From NCBI GenBank assembly GCA_002453475.1, contig DKGY01000014.1:5000-10449 (forward strand): a DNA stretch of 5,450 bases, read 5' to 3'. The notes beneath the pieces are model-generated. The model was not told the DNA's origin. It saw only the letters and a list, made by a program, of their open reading frames with translations, and made no database searches. The translations under genes and the position numbers were made by a program. Source of the DNA: Clostridium sp. UBA6758 (lineage in GTDB: Bacteria > Bacillota > Clostridia > Clostridiales > Clostridiaceae). Positions within the stretch are counted from its first letter, which is position 1. Each line of letters opens with the position of its first letter. Positions 1-5,450 of the stretch are shown here, piece after piece.

Positions 1-6
1 AACAAC

Positions 7-30
7 TAGTTATATAGTTATATAGTTTTC
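7..30. repeat. Short tandem repeat, 8-nt unit TAGTTATA
   Basis: Two exact copies of TAGTTATA lie at 7-14 and 15-22, and a partial third copy (TAGTTTTC) follows at 23-30. The stretch is very AT-rich and directly abuts the inverted repeat at 31-81. No function can be read from it, and chance in AT-rich DNA is possible. Confidence 0.4.
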
Positions 31-81
31 TATTAACATATATAAATAGTTTAATATATAACTATTTATTATATGTTAATA
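31..81. repeat. Long AT-rich inverted repeat, possible terminator of a neighbouring gene
   Basis: The left arm at 31-51 pairs with the right arm at 60-81 over about 21 bp with a single bulged base, around an 8-nt loop. The stem contains only a few G-C pairs. No clear T-tract follows on either strand, so it is a weak candidate for an intrinsic terminator, perhaps of a plus-strand gene ending left of the window. It could also be a protein-binding palindrome. The structure is seen directly; the role is inference. Confidence 0.45.
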
Positions 82-144
82 TAAATTCTCTCCAAATTTT
101 ATCACTTTGATTAACCACAGAGCCTTCTAATAAACCAATATTAA

Positions 145-193
145 AAATTATAGTAAAATAGGACTATATTTTATTAATACAGTCCTATTTACT
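145..193 (-). terminator. Probable Rho-independent terminator of proS
   Basis: The arms AAATAGGACT (156-165) and AGTCCTATTT (181-190) pair perfectly over 10 bp. With one bulged A the pairing extends outward to 152-193. Four further inner pairs (167-170 with 176-179) leave a 5-nt loop. On the minus strand the hairpin is followed by the T-rich run ATAATTTTTAATATT. It lies about 50 bp beyond the proS stop codon and in the correct orientation, so it is the likely end of the proS transcript. Confidence 0.7.
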
Positions 194-247
194 TACAATG
201 AAATAATTTACCTTATACAAAATAATTTACTTTATAATAAATAATTA
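187..247. repeat. Degenerate tandem repeat with a 19-nt period
   Basis: Units 201-219 and 220-238 agree at 16 of 19 positions and share AAATAATTTAC. A partial third copy (AAATAATTA) begins exactly 19 nt later at 239 and runs into the proS stop codon at 245-247. On the other side ATTTAC recurs at 187, again in the 19-nt register with 206 and 225. The repeat fills the space between the proS terminator hairpin and the end of the gene. It looks like slippage duplication; no role is evident. Confidence 0.5.
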
Positions 248-1957
248 AAATTTTAAATTATTTGCTAAAAATTCTTTTTCTATTCTACATACTACATCTT
301 CCATATTCACTTCTTCAATATCTTGACTTTTTCTTAGCTTAAATTCAACTATATCTTCTACTATTTTTTTACCTACTGTTACTCTAATTGGAATTCCGAT
401 TAAATCAGAATCCTTAAACTTAACTCCAACTCTTTCATTTCTATCATCTAAAAGTACATCTATTCCTCTTGACTTTAGGTCTTCATAAATTTTCTCTGCC
501 ATCTTCATTTGTTCCTCATTCTTAACATTAGCAGGCATTATTATTACTTTATATGGTGCAACAGCCATTGGCCAAATGATTCCATTTTCATCATGATGCT
601 GTTCAATTATAGCTGCTACAGTTCTATTAACACCGATTCCATAACATCCCATTACTAAAGGTACAGACTTACCATTTTCATCTAAATAGTTAGCTCCCAT
701 GGATTCTGAATACTTAGTTCCAAGCTTAAATATATGCCCAACTTCTACACCTCTTCTAATGTTTATTGGACTTCCACACTTAGGGCACATGTCTCCCTCT
801 GATACAAGCTTATAATCCCCTACTATACCTTTAAAGTCTTTTTCATGATTTACATTTTCATAATGATATCCTGTATCATTGGCACCAACTATGAAATTGC
901 TCATTCTAGTAACTTCTTCATCCACAAGCAGTATATCTACTTTTAACCCAATTGGACCTGCAAATCCTATTTCTGCTGATGTAGCGTTTAACACTGTTTC
1001 TGCATCAGCCATTTCTAGTTCCATGACTCCACCTAATGCATTAGAAACCTTTGTTTCATTTAAACTTCTATCTCCTCTAACCATTACCCCAACAACTTTA
1101 TCATCAGCTTTATATATTAGAGTTTTTGCAAACTTCTTATCATTAGTATTAAAGAATGCTACTAGTTCCTCTATTGTTCTTACATTAGGAGTTTCTGTCT
1201 TTTTTAACTCCTGTTCTACTTCTCTCTCTACTTCTTCTAACTTAGATGTAGCCTTTTCTGTATTAGCAGCATAGTTACATCTAGTACAGAAAGCTATTTC
1301 ATCTTCTCCTATATCAGATTTAACCATAAACTCTGCTGAACCTGACCCTCCCATAGCTCCTGAATCTGCTTCAACAGCGCTAAATTCTAAATCACATCTA
1401 GTAAATATCTTATTATATGCTTCATACATCTTCATGTAAGATACATCTAATCCTTCATTATCTTTATCAAAGCTATAGGCATCTTTCATTATGAATTCTC
1501 TTGATCTCATAACTCCAAATCTAGGTCTTCTTTCATCTCTATATTTTGTTTGAATTTGATAAAGATTTAATGGTAATTGTTTATAAGATTTAATTTCATT
1601 TCTCGCTAGATCTGTAAATACTTCTTCATGGGTTGGTCCAAGACAAAAATCTCTTCCATTTCGATCTTTAAGCCTAATCATCTCTGGTCCCATTACATCC
1701 CATCTTCCAGATTCTTGCCATAGATTTGCTGGTATAAGTGCAGAAGCTAAAAATTCTTGAGCACCTGCTCTATCCATTTCTTCTCTAACTATATTTTCTA
1801 CATTTTTTAACACTCTAACTCCATTTGGCATGAAAGTGTATATTCCTGTAGCTGATTTTCTTATCATTCCAGCTCTTAACATAAGTTGATGGCTTGCTAT
1901 CTCTGCTTCACCTGGAACTTCTCTTAGTGTACTTATTAACATCTTTGATAACTTCAT
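245..1957 (-). CDS. proS: Prolyl-tRNA synthetase, bacterial type with editing insertion domain
   Basis: This cytoplasmic class II aminoacyl-tRNA synthetase activates proline with ATP and charges tRNA-Pro. The 570 residues are full length for the bacterial (ProS type 1) form. The proline-binding loop GPTHEE is at 107-112. Motif 2 is at about 139-155 (RDERRPRFG). Motif 3 is GCYGIGVNR at 437-445. An insertion domain of the YbaK type lies at about 224-407 and would hydrolyse mischarged alanyl-tRNA-Pro; K278 matches the lysine known to matter in the E. coli enzyme. The anticodon-binding domain covers about 468-570. Two cysteine pairs, CTRC (224-227) and CPKC (391-394), flank the insertion domain and could bind zinc (inference). 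The ATG is preceded by GAGGTG (1966-1971) at suitable spacing. Expression is controlled by the upstream T-box leader, and the gene probably ends its own transcript at the hairpin near 150-190. Confidence 0.97.
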   Translation of the reverse strand: MKLSKMLISTLREVPGEAEIASHQLMLRAGMIRKSATGIYTFMPNGVRVLKNVENIVREEMDRAGAQEFLASALIPANLWQESGRWDVMGPEMIRLKDRNGRDFCLGPTHEEVFTDLARNEIKSYKQLPLNLYQIQTKYRDERRPRFGVMRSREFIMKDAYSFDKDNEGLDVSYMKMYEAYNKIFTRCDLEFSAVEADSGAMGGSGSAEFMVKSDIGEDEIAFCTRCNYAANTEKATSKLEEVEREVEQELKKTETPNVRTIEELVAFFNTNDKKFAKTLIYKADDKVVGVMVRGDRSLNETKVSNALGGVMELEMADAETVLNATSAEIGFAGPIGLKVDILLVDEEVTRMSNFIVGANDTGYHYENVNHEKDFKGIVGDYKLVSEGDMCPKCGSPINIRRGVEVGHIFKLGTKYSESMGANYLDENGKSVPLVMGCYGIGVNRTVAAIIEQHHDENGIIWPMAVAPYKVIIMPANVKNEEQMKMAEKIYEDLKSRGIDVLLDDRNERVGVKFKDSDLIGIPIRVTVGKKIVEDIVEFKLRKSQDIEEVNMEDVVCRIEKEFLANNLKF

Positions 1958-1965
1958 CTTCCATT

Positions 1966-1971
1966 CACCTC
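1966..1971 (-). promoter_or_regulatory. Ribosome binding site of proS
   Basis: The minus strand reads GAGGTG about 8-9 nt before the ATG at 1957. It lies downstream of the T-box terminator, so it is transcribed only when the terminator is read through. It supports the 570-residue start. Confidence 0.75.
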
Positions 1972-1989
1972 GTAATTATATTTATTAAT

Positions 1990-2027
1990 AAAAAAATAGA
2001 ACCCACCCTAATTAGGGCGAATTCTAT
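1990..2027 (-). terminator. T-box leader intrinsic terminator
   Basis: The arms at 2014-2027 and 1996-2009 pair over 14 continuous positions including G-U pairs, with an AATT loop. A run of T's follows on the minus strand (A's at 1990-1996 on the plus strand). Its 5' arm contains CGCCCT (2014-2019), the same segment needed by the antiterminator. The two folds are therefore mutually exclusive, as expected for tRNA-controlled attenuation of proS. Confidence 0.92.
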
Positions 2028-2180
2028 CGCGGTACCACCTAAAATTTATACTTCATTTCATAACGGCTCATGCCGGTAGTTAAAACTACTGCTCAGAAGC
2101 AGGTTCAAAACGTGTGAAAATCTTTCAGCCGGTGAATTTTCTCTCTGTGGGTGTGTTTCTACTATTCTTCCTCATCACAT
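1990..2180 (-). promoter_or_regulatory. T-box riboswitch (leader) controlling proS, CCU proline specifier
   Basis: This is a transcriptional attenuator that senses uncharged tRNA-Pro. The T-box sequence AGGTGGTACCGCG is at 2028-2040. Its AGG and GCG pair with CGCCCT (2014-2019), leaving the 7-nt bulge TGGTACC. TGGT there fits the tRNA end ACCA, and A is the usual bacterial tRNA-Pro discriminator. Stem I is recognisable: GGAAG (2167-2171) pairs with CTTCT (2095-2099), AGTA is at 2160-2163, the AGAGAG motif is at 2141-2146, and an upper arm pairs 2136-2141 with 2116-2121. The 3' side of the specifier loop reads GAACCTG, which places the codon CCU at 2101-2103 followed by a purine. Small hairpins GTAGT/ACTAC and CGGC/GCCG (2064-2089) lie between Stem I and the T-box. 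The leader agrees with the gene it precedes. Confidence 0.95.
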
Positions 2181-2206
2181 ATTAATATTAAATTTTAATA
2201 AATATC

Positions 2207-2236
2207 ATTATATCATACATATTTAAATATTGCCTA
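2207..2236 (-). promoter_or_regulatory. Promoter of the proS T-box transcript (extended -10)
   Basis: The minus strand has a perfect -10, TATAAT (2207-2212), preceded by TG one base upstream (an extended -10). A weak -35, TAGGCA (2231-2236), is 18 bp further up. Transcription would start near 2200, about 20 nt before Stem I. The promoter begins only six bases beyond the ispD stop codon, so proS has its own promoter although readthrough from ispD remains possible. Confidence 0.7.
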
Positions 2237-2241
2237 CATAT

Positions 2242-2937
2242 TTATATTTTATTTTTATTTTTTAAAATATTTTCTCCAATTATCATATCTTCTGGAGTTG
2301 TAAGCTTTATATTTAAATAACTACCCTCATAAAGATATACCTTCTTATTAAATTTTTCAACAATCATAGCATCATCAGTAACTTTCTCTTTAGTCTTTCT
2401 TAATTTTTCATGACAAAATAATATTATATCATACTTAAAACACTGAGGAGTTTGAACTATGAAAGTCTCCTCTCTATTTAAGGTTTCCTTCGCAAACCCT
2501 TCTTTATCCTTAATTTTTATAGTATCCTTTGATTTAACTCCACAGGTACATGCACCATATTTTTTAGCATTAATAACACCATCATTTATTATATCGTCAG
2601 TAACAAATGGTCTAGCCCCATCATGAATTAGTACTACGTCACAGGGTTCTATTGCCTTTAATCCATTGTATACAGAGTCTTGTCTTTCCTTACCACCTTT
2701 TACTAAAGCTCTAACTTTTTTAAGGTCATATTTTTTAATTATATTTTTTTTACAGTACTCCATCTCATCTTCGGCACACAGAACTATAATATCATCTATA
2801 TTTTCATTGTCAGAAAAAGCCTTTATAGTATGATATAGTACCGGTTTTCCTGCCAAAGTCAAAAACTGCTTGTTTACATTTGCTCCCATTCTTTTTCCTT
2901 GTCCTGCAGCCAATATTATCGCTGTATTTTTTCTCAT
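2242..2937 (-). CDS. ispD: 2-C-methyl-D-erythritol 4-phosphate cytidylyltransferase
   Basis: The enzyme transfers CMP from CTP to 2-C-methyl-D-erythritol 4-phosphate, giving CDP-ME, the third step of the MEP isoprenoid pathway, in the cytoplasm. The 231 residues match the family length. The N-terminal CTP-binding signature [10 protein letters not shown] is at 9-18, followed by K23. GGKERQDSV at 81-89, HDGARP at 105-110, KDTIK at 137-141, R155 and QTPQCF at 162-167 are the usual conserved blocks. TDDA (187-190) and [10 protein letters not shown] (209-218, with K211) complete the substrate site. The start is fixed by the family N-terminus and by GGAGGA at 2941-2946, which sits rather close to the ATG. 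The gene follows yacL by 65 bp without a convincing terminator, so the two are probably co-transcribed. ispF, often its neighbour in Bacillus, is absent here; proS follows instead. Confidence 0.95.
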   Translation of the reverse strand: MRKNTAIILAAGQGKRMGANVNKQFLTLAGKPVLYHTIKAFSDNENIDDIIVLCAEDEMEYCKKNIIKKYDLKKVRALVKGGKERQDSVYNGLKAIEPCDVVLIHDGARPFVTDDIINDGVINAKKYGACTCGVKSKDTIKIKDKEGFAKETLNREETFIVQTPQCFKYDIILFCHEKLRKTKEKVTDDAMIVEKFNKKVYLYEGSYLNIKLTTPEDMIIGENILKNKNKI

Positions 2938-3002
2938 AATTCCTCCAATAAATTAACCTTAAACTAATCATAATTAGCGCTTAGATTTTTCTTAGTAAAA
3001 AA

Positions 3003-4097
3003 CTATTGCTCCTTTGGTTTTGCAAATATCATTCTTCCCGCTGCTGTTTGAAGTACTGAAGTAACTACTACCAATATATTTTCACCAATATATTTTCTAC
3101 CTTCTTCAATGACAATCATAGTTCCATCATCTAAATATGCGACCCCTTGACCTGATTCTTTTCCATCTTTAATTACCTGTGTTTTCATAACTTCTCCTGG
3201 TAGCAAAACAGGTTTTACAGCATTTGCCAACTCATTAATGTTTAATACAGGCACTCCCTGAAGCTCTGCAACTTTATTTAAATTATAATCATTAGTAATT
3301 ACCTTTCCACTTAATAATTGAGCAAGTTTAAGTAATTTAACATCTACTTCCTTAATATCTTCAAAATCACCTTCCCATATTTCTACATCTATACTTAACT
3401 CTTTCTGTATTTTGTTAAGTATATCTAATCCCCTTCTTCCTTTTGTCCTTTTTAAAGAATCTGAGGAATCTGCAATATGCCTAAGCTCATCTAAAACAAA
3501 GGTTGGAATTACTAAAGTATTTTCAATAAAACCACTTTGGCATATATCAAATATTCTTCCATCAATTATAACTGATGTGTCTAGCACCTTAGGGCTTAAC
3601 TTATCACTAACATTCTTTGTCTTACATTCTTTATTAGCTCCAGGTTTTTTAAAGCTTGTAAACACATGTATAATTTCATCCTTTTTTCTTACGCATATAT
3701 CTGCAAATAGTACAGTAATTATTACCGTTACAATAACGGATATTATGGTTATTATTATTGAATCCACTCTAATAAGCACAGATAATAATACTGATATTAT
3801 AAGTCCAATTAAAGCTCCTATACCTGCAAATACAATATCTACTATTGGAATCTTTTGAGCAGACCTTTCTAAGTATTCCATAGCTTTAACAATTCCTGAA
3901 TTTATAAAAGGCGAAATAAAATAAAATATAAGTCCGATAAAAATAATACATAATACAACAAATATTATTGAAATAAAGCCTGTATTGTTTATTCCTAACT
4001 TAGGTAAAAGTTCCGTAGAATTTCCCCATGCACCTAAAAAATATCCTAATGTTCCTCCTATTAAGGTAAACAAACCCCTTAATATTTTCTTTAACAC
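3003..4097 (-). CDS. yacL: Membrane-anchored PIN/TRAM domain protein, YacL family
   Basis: This is a predicted integral membrane protein whose cytoplasmic part looks like a metal-dependent ribonuclease joined to an RNA-binding domain; the family's substrate is not established. Four hydrophobic helices lie at about 8-26, 41-62, 83-108 and 112-133. A PIN domain follows at about 170-290 with the acidic set D173 (VLDTSVIIDGR), E204 (LDELRHIAD), D252 and D270 (ITNDYNLNK). A TRAM domain starts at about 297 (LPGEVMKTQVIKDG) and runs to about 358. The lengths and order match YacL of Bacillus, which also lies between disA and ispD. Two GTG codons stand in tandem (4098-4100 and 4095-4097). The second is preferred because it lies 7 nt from GGAGG (4105-4109) and gives the usual N-terminus MLKK. 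Starting at 4100 would add one residue. Confidence 0.92.
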   Translation of the reverse strand: MLKKILRGLFTLIGGTLGYFLGAWGNSTELLPKLGINNTGFISIIFVVLCIIFIGLIFYFISPFINSGIVKAMEYLERSAQKIPIVDIVFAGIGALIGLIISVLLSVLIRVDSIIITIISVIVTVIITVLFADICVRKKDEIIHVFTSFKKPGANKECKTKNVSDKLSPKVLDTSVIIDGRIFDICQSGFIENTLVIPTFVLDELRHIADSSDSLKRTKGRRGLDILNKIQKELSIDVEIWEGDFEDIKEVDVKLLKLAQLLSGKVITNDYNLNKVAELQGVPVLNINELANAVKPVLLPGEVMKTQVIKDGKESGQGVAYLDDGTMIVIEEGRKYIGENILVVVTSVLQTAAGRMIFAKPKEQ

Positions 4098-4102
4098 CAC
4101 AG

Positions 4103-4109
4103 CACCTCC
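4103..4109 (-). promoter_or_regulatory. Strong ribosome binding site that decides the yacL start
   Basis: The minus strand reads GGAGGTG. The gap from GGAGG is 4 nt to the first GTG (4100) and 7 nt to the second (4097), which favours the second as the initiation codon. Confidence 0.7.
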
Positions 4110-4172
4110 TTGATTTTTTTAACCTATATTGTGATTATTTACAAATTTTCTCCATAATATCCTACTAAATTA

Positions 4173-4201
4173 AATATATATTATCACTAATTACATTTCA
4201 A
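4173..4201 (-). promoter_or_regulatory. Probable sigma-A promoter of yacL-ispD
   Basis: The minus strand has TTGAAA (4196-4201, five of six to consensus), a 17-bp spacer and TATATT (4173-4178, five of six). Transcription would start near 4166, giving a leader of roughly 70 nt before yacL. The existence of this promoter fits the fact that disA and yacL are separated by a gene on the other strand. Confidence 0.6.
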
Positions 4202-4215
4202 TGGATTATTAGAAT

Positions 4216-4252
4216 ATTAACTAAAATTTGATTAACTATATATAATATTAAC
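4216..4252. repeat. Three regularly spaced ATTAAC repeats
   Basis: ATTAAC occurs at 4216-4221, 4231-4236 and 4247-4252, in the same orientation. The first and third copies are part of the longer identical AATATTAAC. They lie just upstream of the yacL promoter -35. A binding-site array is possible, but the sequence is so AT-rich that chance is a serious alternative. Confidence 0.35.
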
Positions 4253-4356
4253 ATTTTAAATATTTGATATTCTAAATGAATAATTTAAAAATTATTTTAA
4301 AAATAGAAATGATGAATATGAAAATTATATTTCTTAATTCTCACATTTTCTACATT

Positions 4357-4387
4357 TTGTCATAAAATAAATTATTAACAGTAAAAT
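4357..4387 (+). promoter_or_regulatory. Candidate promoter of the plus-strand gene
   Basis: TTGTCA (4357-4362, five of six) is followed by TAAAAT (4382-4387, five of six) with a long 19-bp spacer. A rival -10, TATAAA, stands at 4423-4428 without a good -35, and CTCACA/TAAAAT (4340-4368) has the right spacing but a poorer -35. The assignment is uncertain. Confidence 0.3.
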
Positions 4388-4422
4388 TACCCCCTATGAA
4401 TAATAGTAATATTGATATATTA

Positions 4423-4461
4423 TATAAATAAAGGTATTCCAAGTAAGTAACTTTATTTATA
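4423..4461 (+). promoter_or_regulatory. Perfect 11-bp inverted repeat directly before the Shine-Dalgarno sequence
   Basis: TATAAATAAAG (4423-4433) and CTTTATTTATA (4451-4461) are exact reverse complements separated by 17 nt. The right arm ends at the base before AAGGAG (4462-4467), the ribosome binding site of the gene at 4476. If transcribed, it would form a leader hairpin next to the ribosome site. If transcription starts from the TATAAA inside the left arm, it would be an operator-like palindrome. Confidence 0.55.
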
Positions 4462-4475
4462 AAGGAGTGAAAGTT

Positions 4476-4904
4476 ATGAAGGATCTAATATTTGATGAAT
4501 TTCAAAATTCTGTAGACAGTTCTTTATTAAGACATAAAAGTATACTCGACATACTAAGCAAATTGCAGGAGTCTGAAAGTAGAGTTAACAGATCCGTAGT
4601 GAAGGCTGTTACTAGTTGCGGTTGCGTTAAAATTAAAGCTGAAAAGCAGGGTATAAATTATTCATTAAACGATGATAAGGAAAATACAATAGATAAATTA
4701 ACCTTAGATGATTTAGAAATACCTCTTAGTTCTCATATACAAGGAGAGTTATGTGATAATTGCCGTAAAATCATCGAAAGAGAAATAGGCAATCACTTAT
4801 TCTATATAACTTCCTTATGCAATAGTTTAGATATAAATTTATATGATGTACTTCTAACTGAATACAAAAATATAACTACCTTCGATAAAATCAATTTAAG
4901 ATAA
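4476..4904 (+). CDS. Conserved-looking hypothetical protein with CGC and CDNC motifs, function unknown
   Basis: This gene encodes 142 residues of mainly helical character, with no signal peptide or membrane segment. It carries CGC at 48-50 and CDNC at 93-96, a spacing that could make a metal site or a redox pair (inference). The last third (about 101-138: EREIGNHLFYITSL..., then LDINLYDVLLTEY) has the look of the helical MazG/dCTPase type, but catalytic EExxE motifs are not evident, so no activity is claimed. I have a vague recollection of similar clostridial proteins labelled as DUF1573-related because of the SCGC motif; this is weak. The start is the ATG at 4476, 8 nt after AAGGAG; the in-frame GTG at 4467 overlaps that site and is unlikely. 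The gene stands alone on the plus strand, divergent from yacL and convergent with disA, and ends in a shared terminator. Confidence 0.85.
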   Translation: MKDLIFDEFQNSVDSSLLRHKSILDILSKLQESESRVNRSVVKAVTSCGCVKIKAEKQGINYSLNDDKENTIDKLTLDDLEIPLSSHIQGELCDNCRKIIEREIGNHLFYITSLCNSLDINLYDVLLTEYKNITTFDKINLR

Positions 4905-4945
4905 CAAATATAGCACAAACTTAATTGTTTTGTGCTATATTTGTT
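4903..4945. terminator. Bidirectional terminator between the plus-strand gene and disA
   Basis: A perfect 17-bp inverted repeat pairs 4903-4919 with 4929-4945 around a 9-nt loop. The arms end in A-rich and T-rich stretches (AACAAATAT and ATATTTGTT), so each strand gives a hairpin with a U-rich 3' arm, although no long separate T-tract follows. It begins within the stop codon of the plus-strand gene and includes the disA stop codon (4935-4937) and its last codons. It would end both convergent transcripts. Confidence 0.75.
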
Positions 4946-5450
4946 TATCTAATATAAATTGCTCTTTTAATCTTCTTAGACCATTTTTTGTGGTTTTCGC
5001 CCTAGCTTCTCCTACTCCATCAACTAAATCTAATTCATCATAAGATGCTTTCATTACCTCTTGAAGCTCTCCAAAATGTTTTATCAGATTTTCTATGATT
5101 ACAGATGGTAATCTAGGTATTTTGTTTAATATTCTATATCCTTTAGTAGATATTAAATTATCAACTAAAGGAACTCCACCATATCCTAATACCTTAGCTA
5201 TCATATCAATATCCAATAACTCTATAGCTGATAACTTTTCAATATTCTTATAAACATCAAGATATTTTTCAGCGTCACTACAATAGTCTCTCACAAGAAG
5301 TACGCCCTCCTGTTCAACCCCCTTGATTAATTCTCCTAATTGCATAGATATAAGTCTACCTTCATTCCCTAGCTCACATATGTACGTTTCTATCTCGCAA
5401 ACTATTCGCATTACCATTTCATTTCTCTGTATTGCTGTGACTACATCTAA
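4935..5450 (-). CDS. disA: DNA integrity scanning diadenylate cyclase DisA, C-terminal part (5' end outside the window)
   Basis: DisA makes c-di-AMP from two ATP and binds branched DNA such as Holliday junctions; it links DNA damage to c-di-AMP signalling and, in spore formers, to sporulation timing. Only the last 171 residues are visible. The reading frame stays open to the window edge ([20 protein letters not shown]), so the ATG near 5417 is internal and not the start. The visible part holds the end of the linker, with the family block [15 protein letters not shown] followed by QLGELI. The C-terminal RuvA-like helix-hairpin-helix domain follows, ending in [12 protein letters not shown] and NGLRRLKEQ. 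The diadenylate cyclase domain with its DGA and RHR motifs lies beyond the window. In Bacillus disA is followed by yacL; here a convergent gene intervenes and the transcript ends at 4903-4945. Confidence 0.95.
   Translation of the reverse strand, partial: LDVVTAIQRNEMVMRIVCEIETYICELGNEGRLISMQLGELIKGVEQEGVLLVRDYCSDAEKYLDVYKNIEKLSAIELLDIDMIAKVLGYGGVPLVDNLISTKGYRILNKIPRLPSVIIENLIKHFGELQEVMKASYDELDLVDGVGEARAKTTKNGLRRLKEQFILDKQI

Larger units (their letters stand above)
4110..4475. other. Divergent AT-rich intergenic region between yacL and the plus-strand gene
   Basis: About 365 bp contain no convincing gene on either strand. The region holds the yacL promoter (4173-4201), three ATTAAC hexamers at 15-16 nt spacing (4216, 4231, 4247), an 8-bp palindrome (AATAATTT/AAATTATT, 4279-4296), weak plus-strand promoter candidates (4357-4387), and an 11-bp inverted repeat before the Shine-Dalgarno sequence at 4462-4467. 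The remainder is A/T with no structure I can interpret. Confidence 0.6.

Noticed and set aside
62..163. Minus-strand frame open for 33 codons beyond proS, with protein-like composition (contains NQSDKIWREFILTYNK)
   Set aside because: It has no ATG and no ribosome site, and it overlaps the proS terminator and the 31-81 inverted repeat. A gene remnant cannot be excluded but is not supported.
879..1274. Plus-strand open frame of 131 codons
   Set aside because: It lies entirely inside proS on the opposite strand, is Ser/Thr/Leu-rich as expected for an antisense frame, and has no ribosome site.
1894..2079. Plus-strand open frame of 61 codons
   Set aside because: It overlaps the start of proS and the T-box leader, whose structure explains the sequence.
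2964..2977. Terminator between yacL and ispD (CTAAT/ATTAG hairpin)
   Set aside because: The stem is only 5 bp of mostly A-T pairs with no T-tract after it; co-transcription is more likely.
3412..3858. Plus-strand open frame of 148 codons
   Set aside because: It is antisense to the PIN domain and membrane helices of yacL, which are clearly coding; its composition is that of a shadow frame.
4397..4428. Sporulation-type (sigma-G/F) promoter with TGAATA at 4397-4402
   Set aside because: The -35-like hexamer fits, but no CATACTA-like -10 is present at 16-18 bp; the best alignment has about four of seven matches.
4467..4475. GTG at 4467 as start of the plus-strand gene
   Set aside because: This GTG overlaps the Shine-Dalgarno AAGGAG itself; the ATG at 4476 has correct spacing to that site.
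4935..5417. Separate small gene starting at the ATG near 5417
   Set aside because: The frame continues upstream to the window edge with family-typical DisA sequence, so this ATG is an internal methionine.

Overview
The window is AT-rich DNA from a low-GC Firmicute, most likely Clostridium in the strict sense. The evidence is the A/T-heavy codon use, strong GGAGG-type ribosome binding sites, a T-box leader on an aminoacyl-tRNA synthetase gene, and the gene set disA, yacL, ispD, proS. This resembles the right-hand part of the ctsR-mcsA-mcsB-clpC-radA-disA-yacL-ispD cluster known in Bacillus, with proS in the place next to ispD. The species cannot be fixed from the sequence alone.

Layout, left to right. 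Positions 1-244 lie beyond the 3' end of proS. They hold an AT-rich inverted repeat (31-81), the likely proS terminator (about 145-193) and a 19-nt-period repeat that runs into the proS stop codon. proS (245-1957, minus) encodes prolyl-tRNA synthetase. Upstream of it (about 1990-2180, minus) is a complete T-box leader with a readable CCU (proline) specifier, an antiterminator and a 14-bp terminator. An extended -10 promoter sits directly behind the ispD stop codon. ispD (2242-2937, minus) and yacL (3003-4097, minus) are 65 bp apart and probably share the promoter at 4173-4201. Positions 4101-4475 are a divergent, very AT-rich intergenic region. A small plus-strand gene (4476-4904) of unknown function follows, carrying a CGC and a CxxC motif. 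It converges on the 3' part of disA (4935 to beyond 5450, minus), and the two share a 17-bp perfect inverted repeat as a bidirectional terminator.

The genes combine housekeeping functions. DisA makes c-di-AMP and scans DNA. YacL is a membrane protein with PIN and TRAM domains. IspD is the cytidylyltransferase of the MEP isoprenoid pathway. ProS charges tRNA-Pro and is controlled by uncharged tRNA-Pro. The least explained element is the small plus-strand gene, which splits the usual disA-yacL succession and has an 11-bp perfect inverted repeat just before its Shine-Dalgarno sequence. I see no mobile element, CRISPR array or clear novel multi-gene system.
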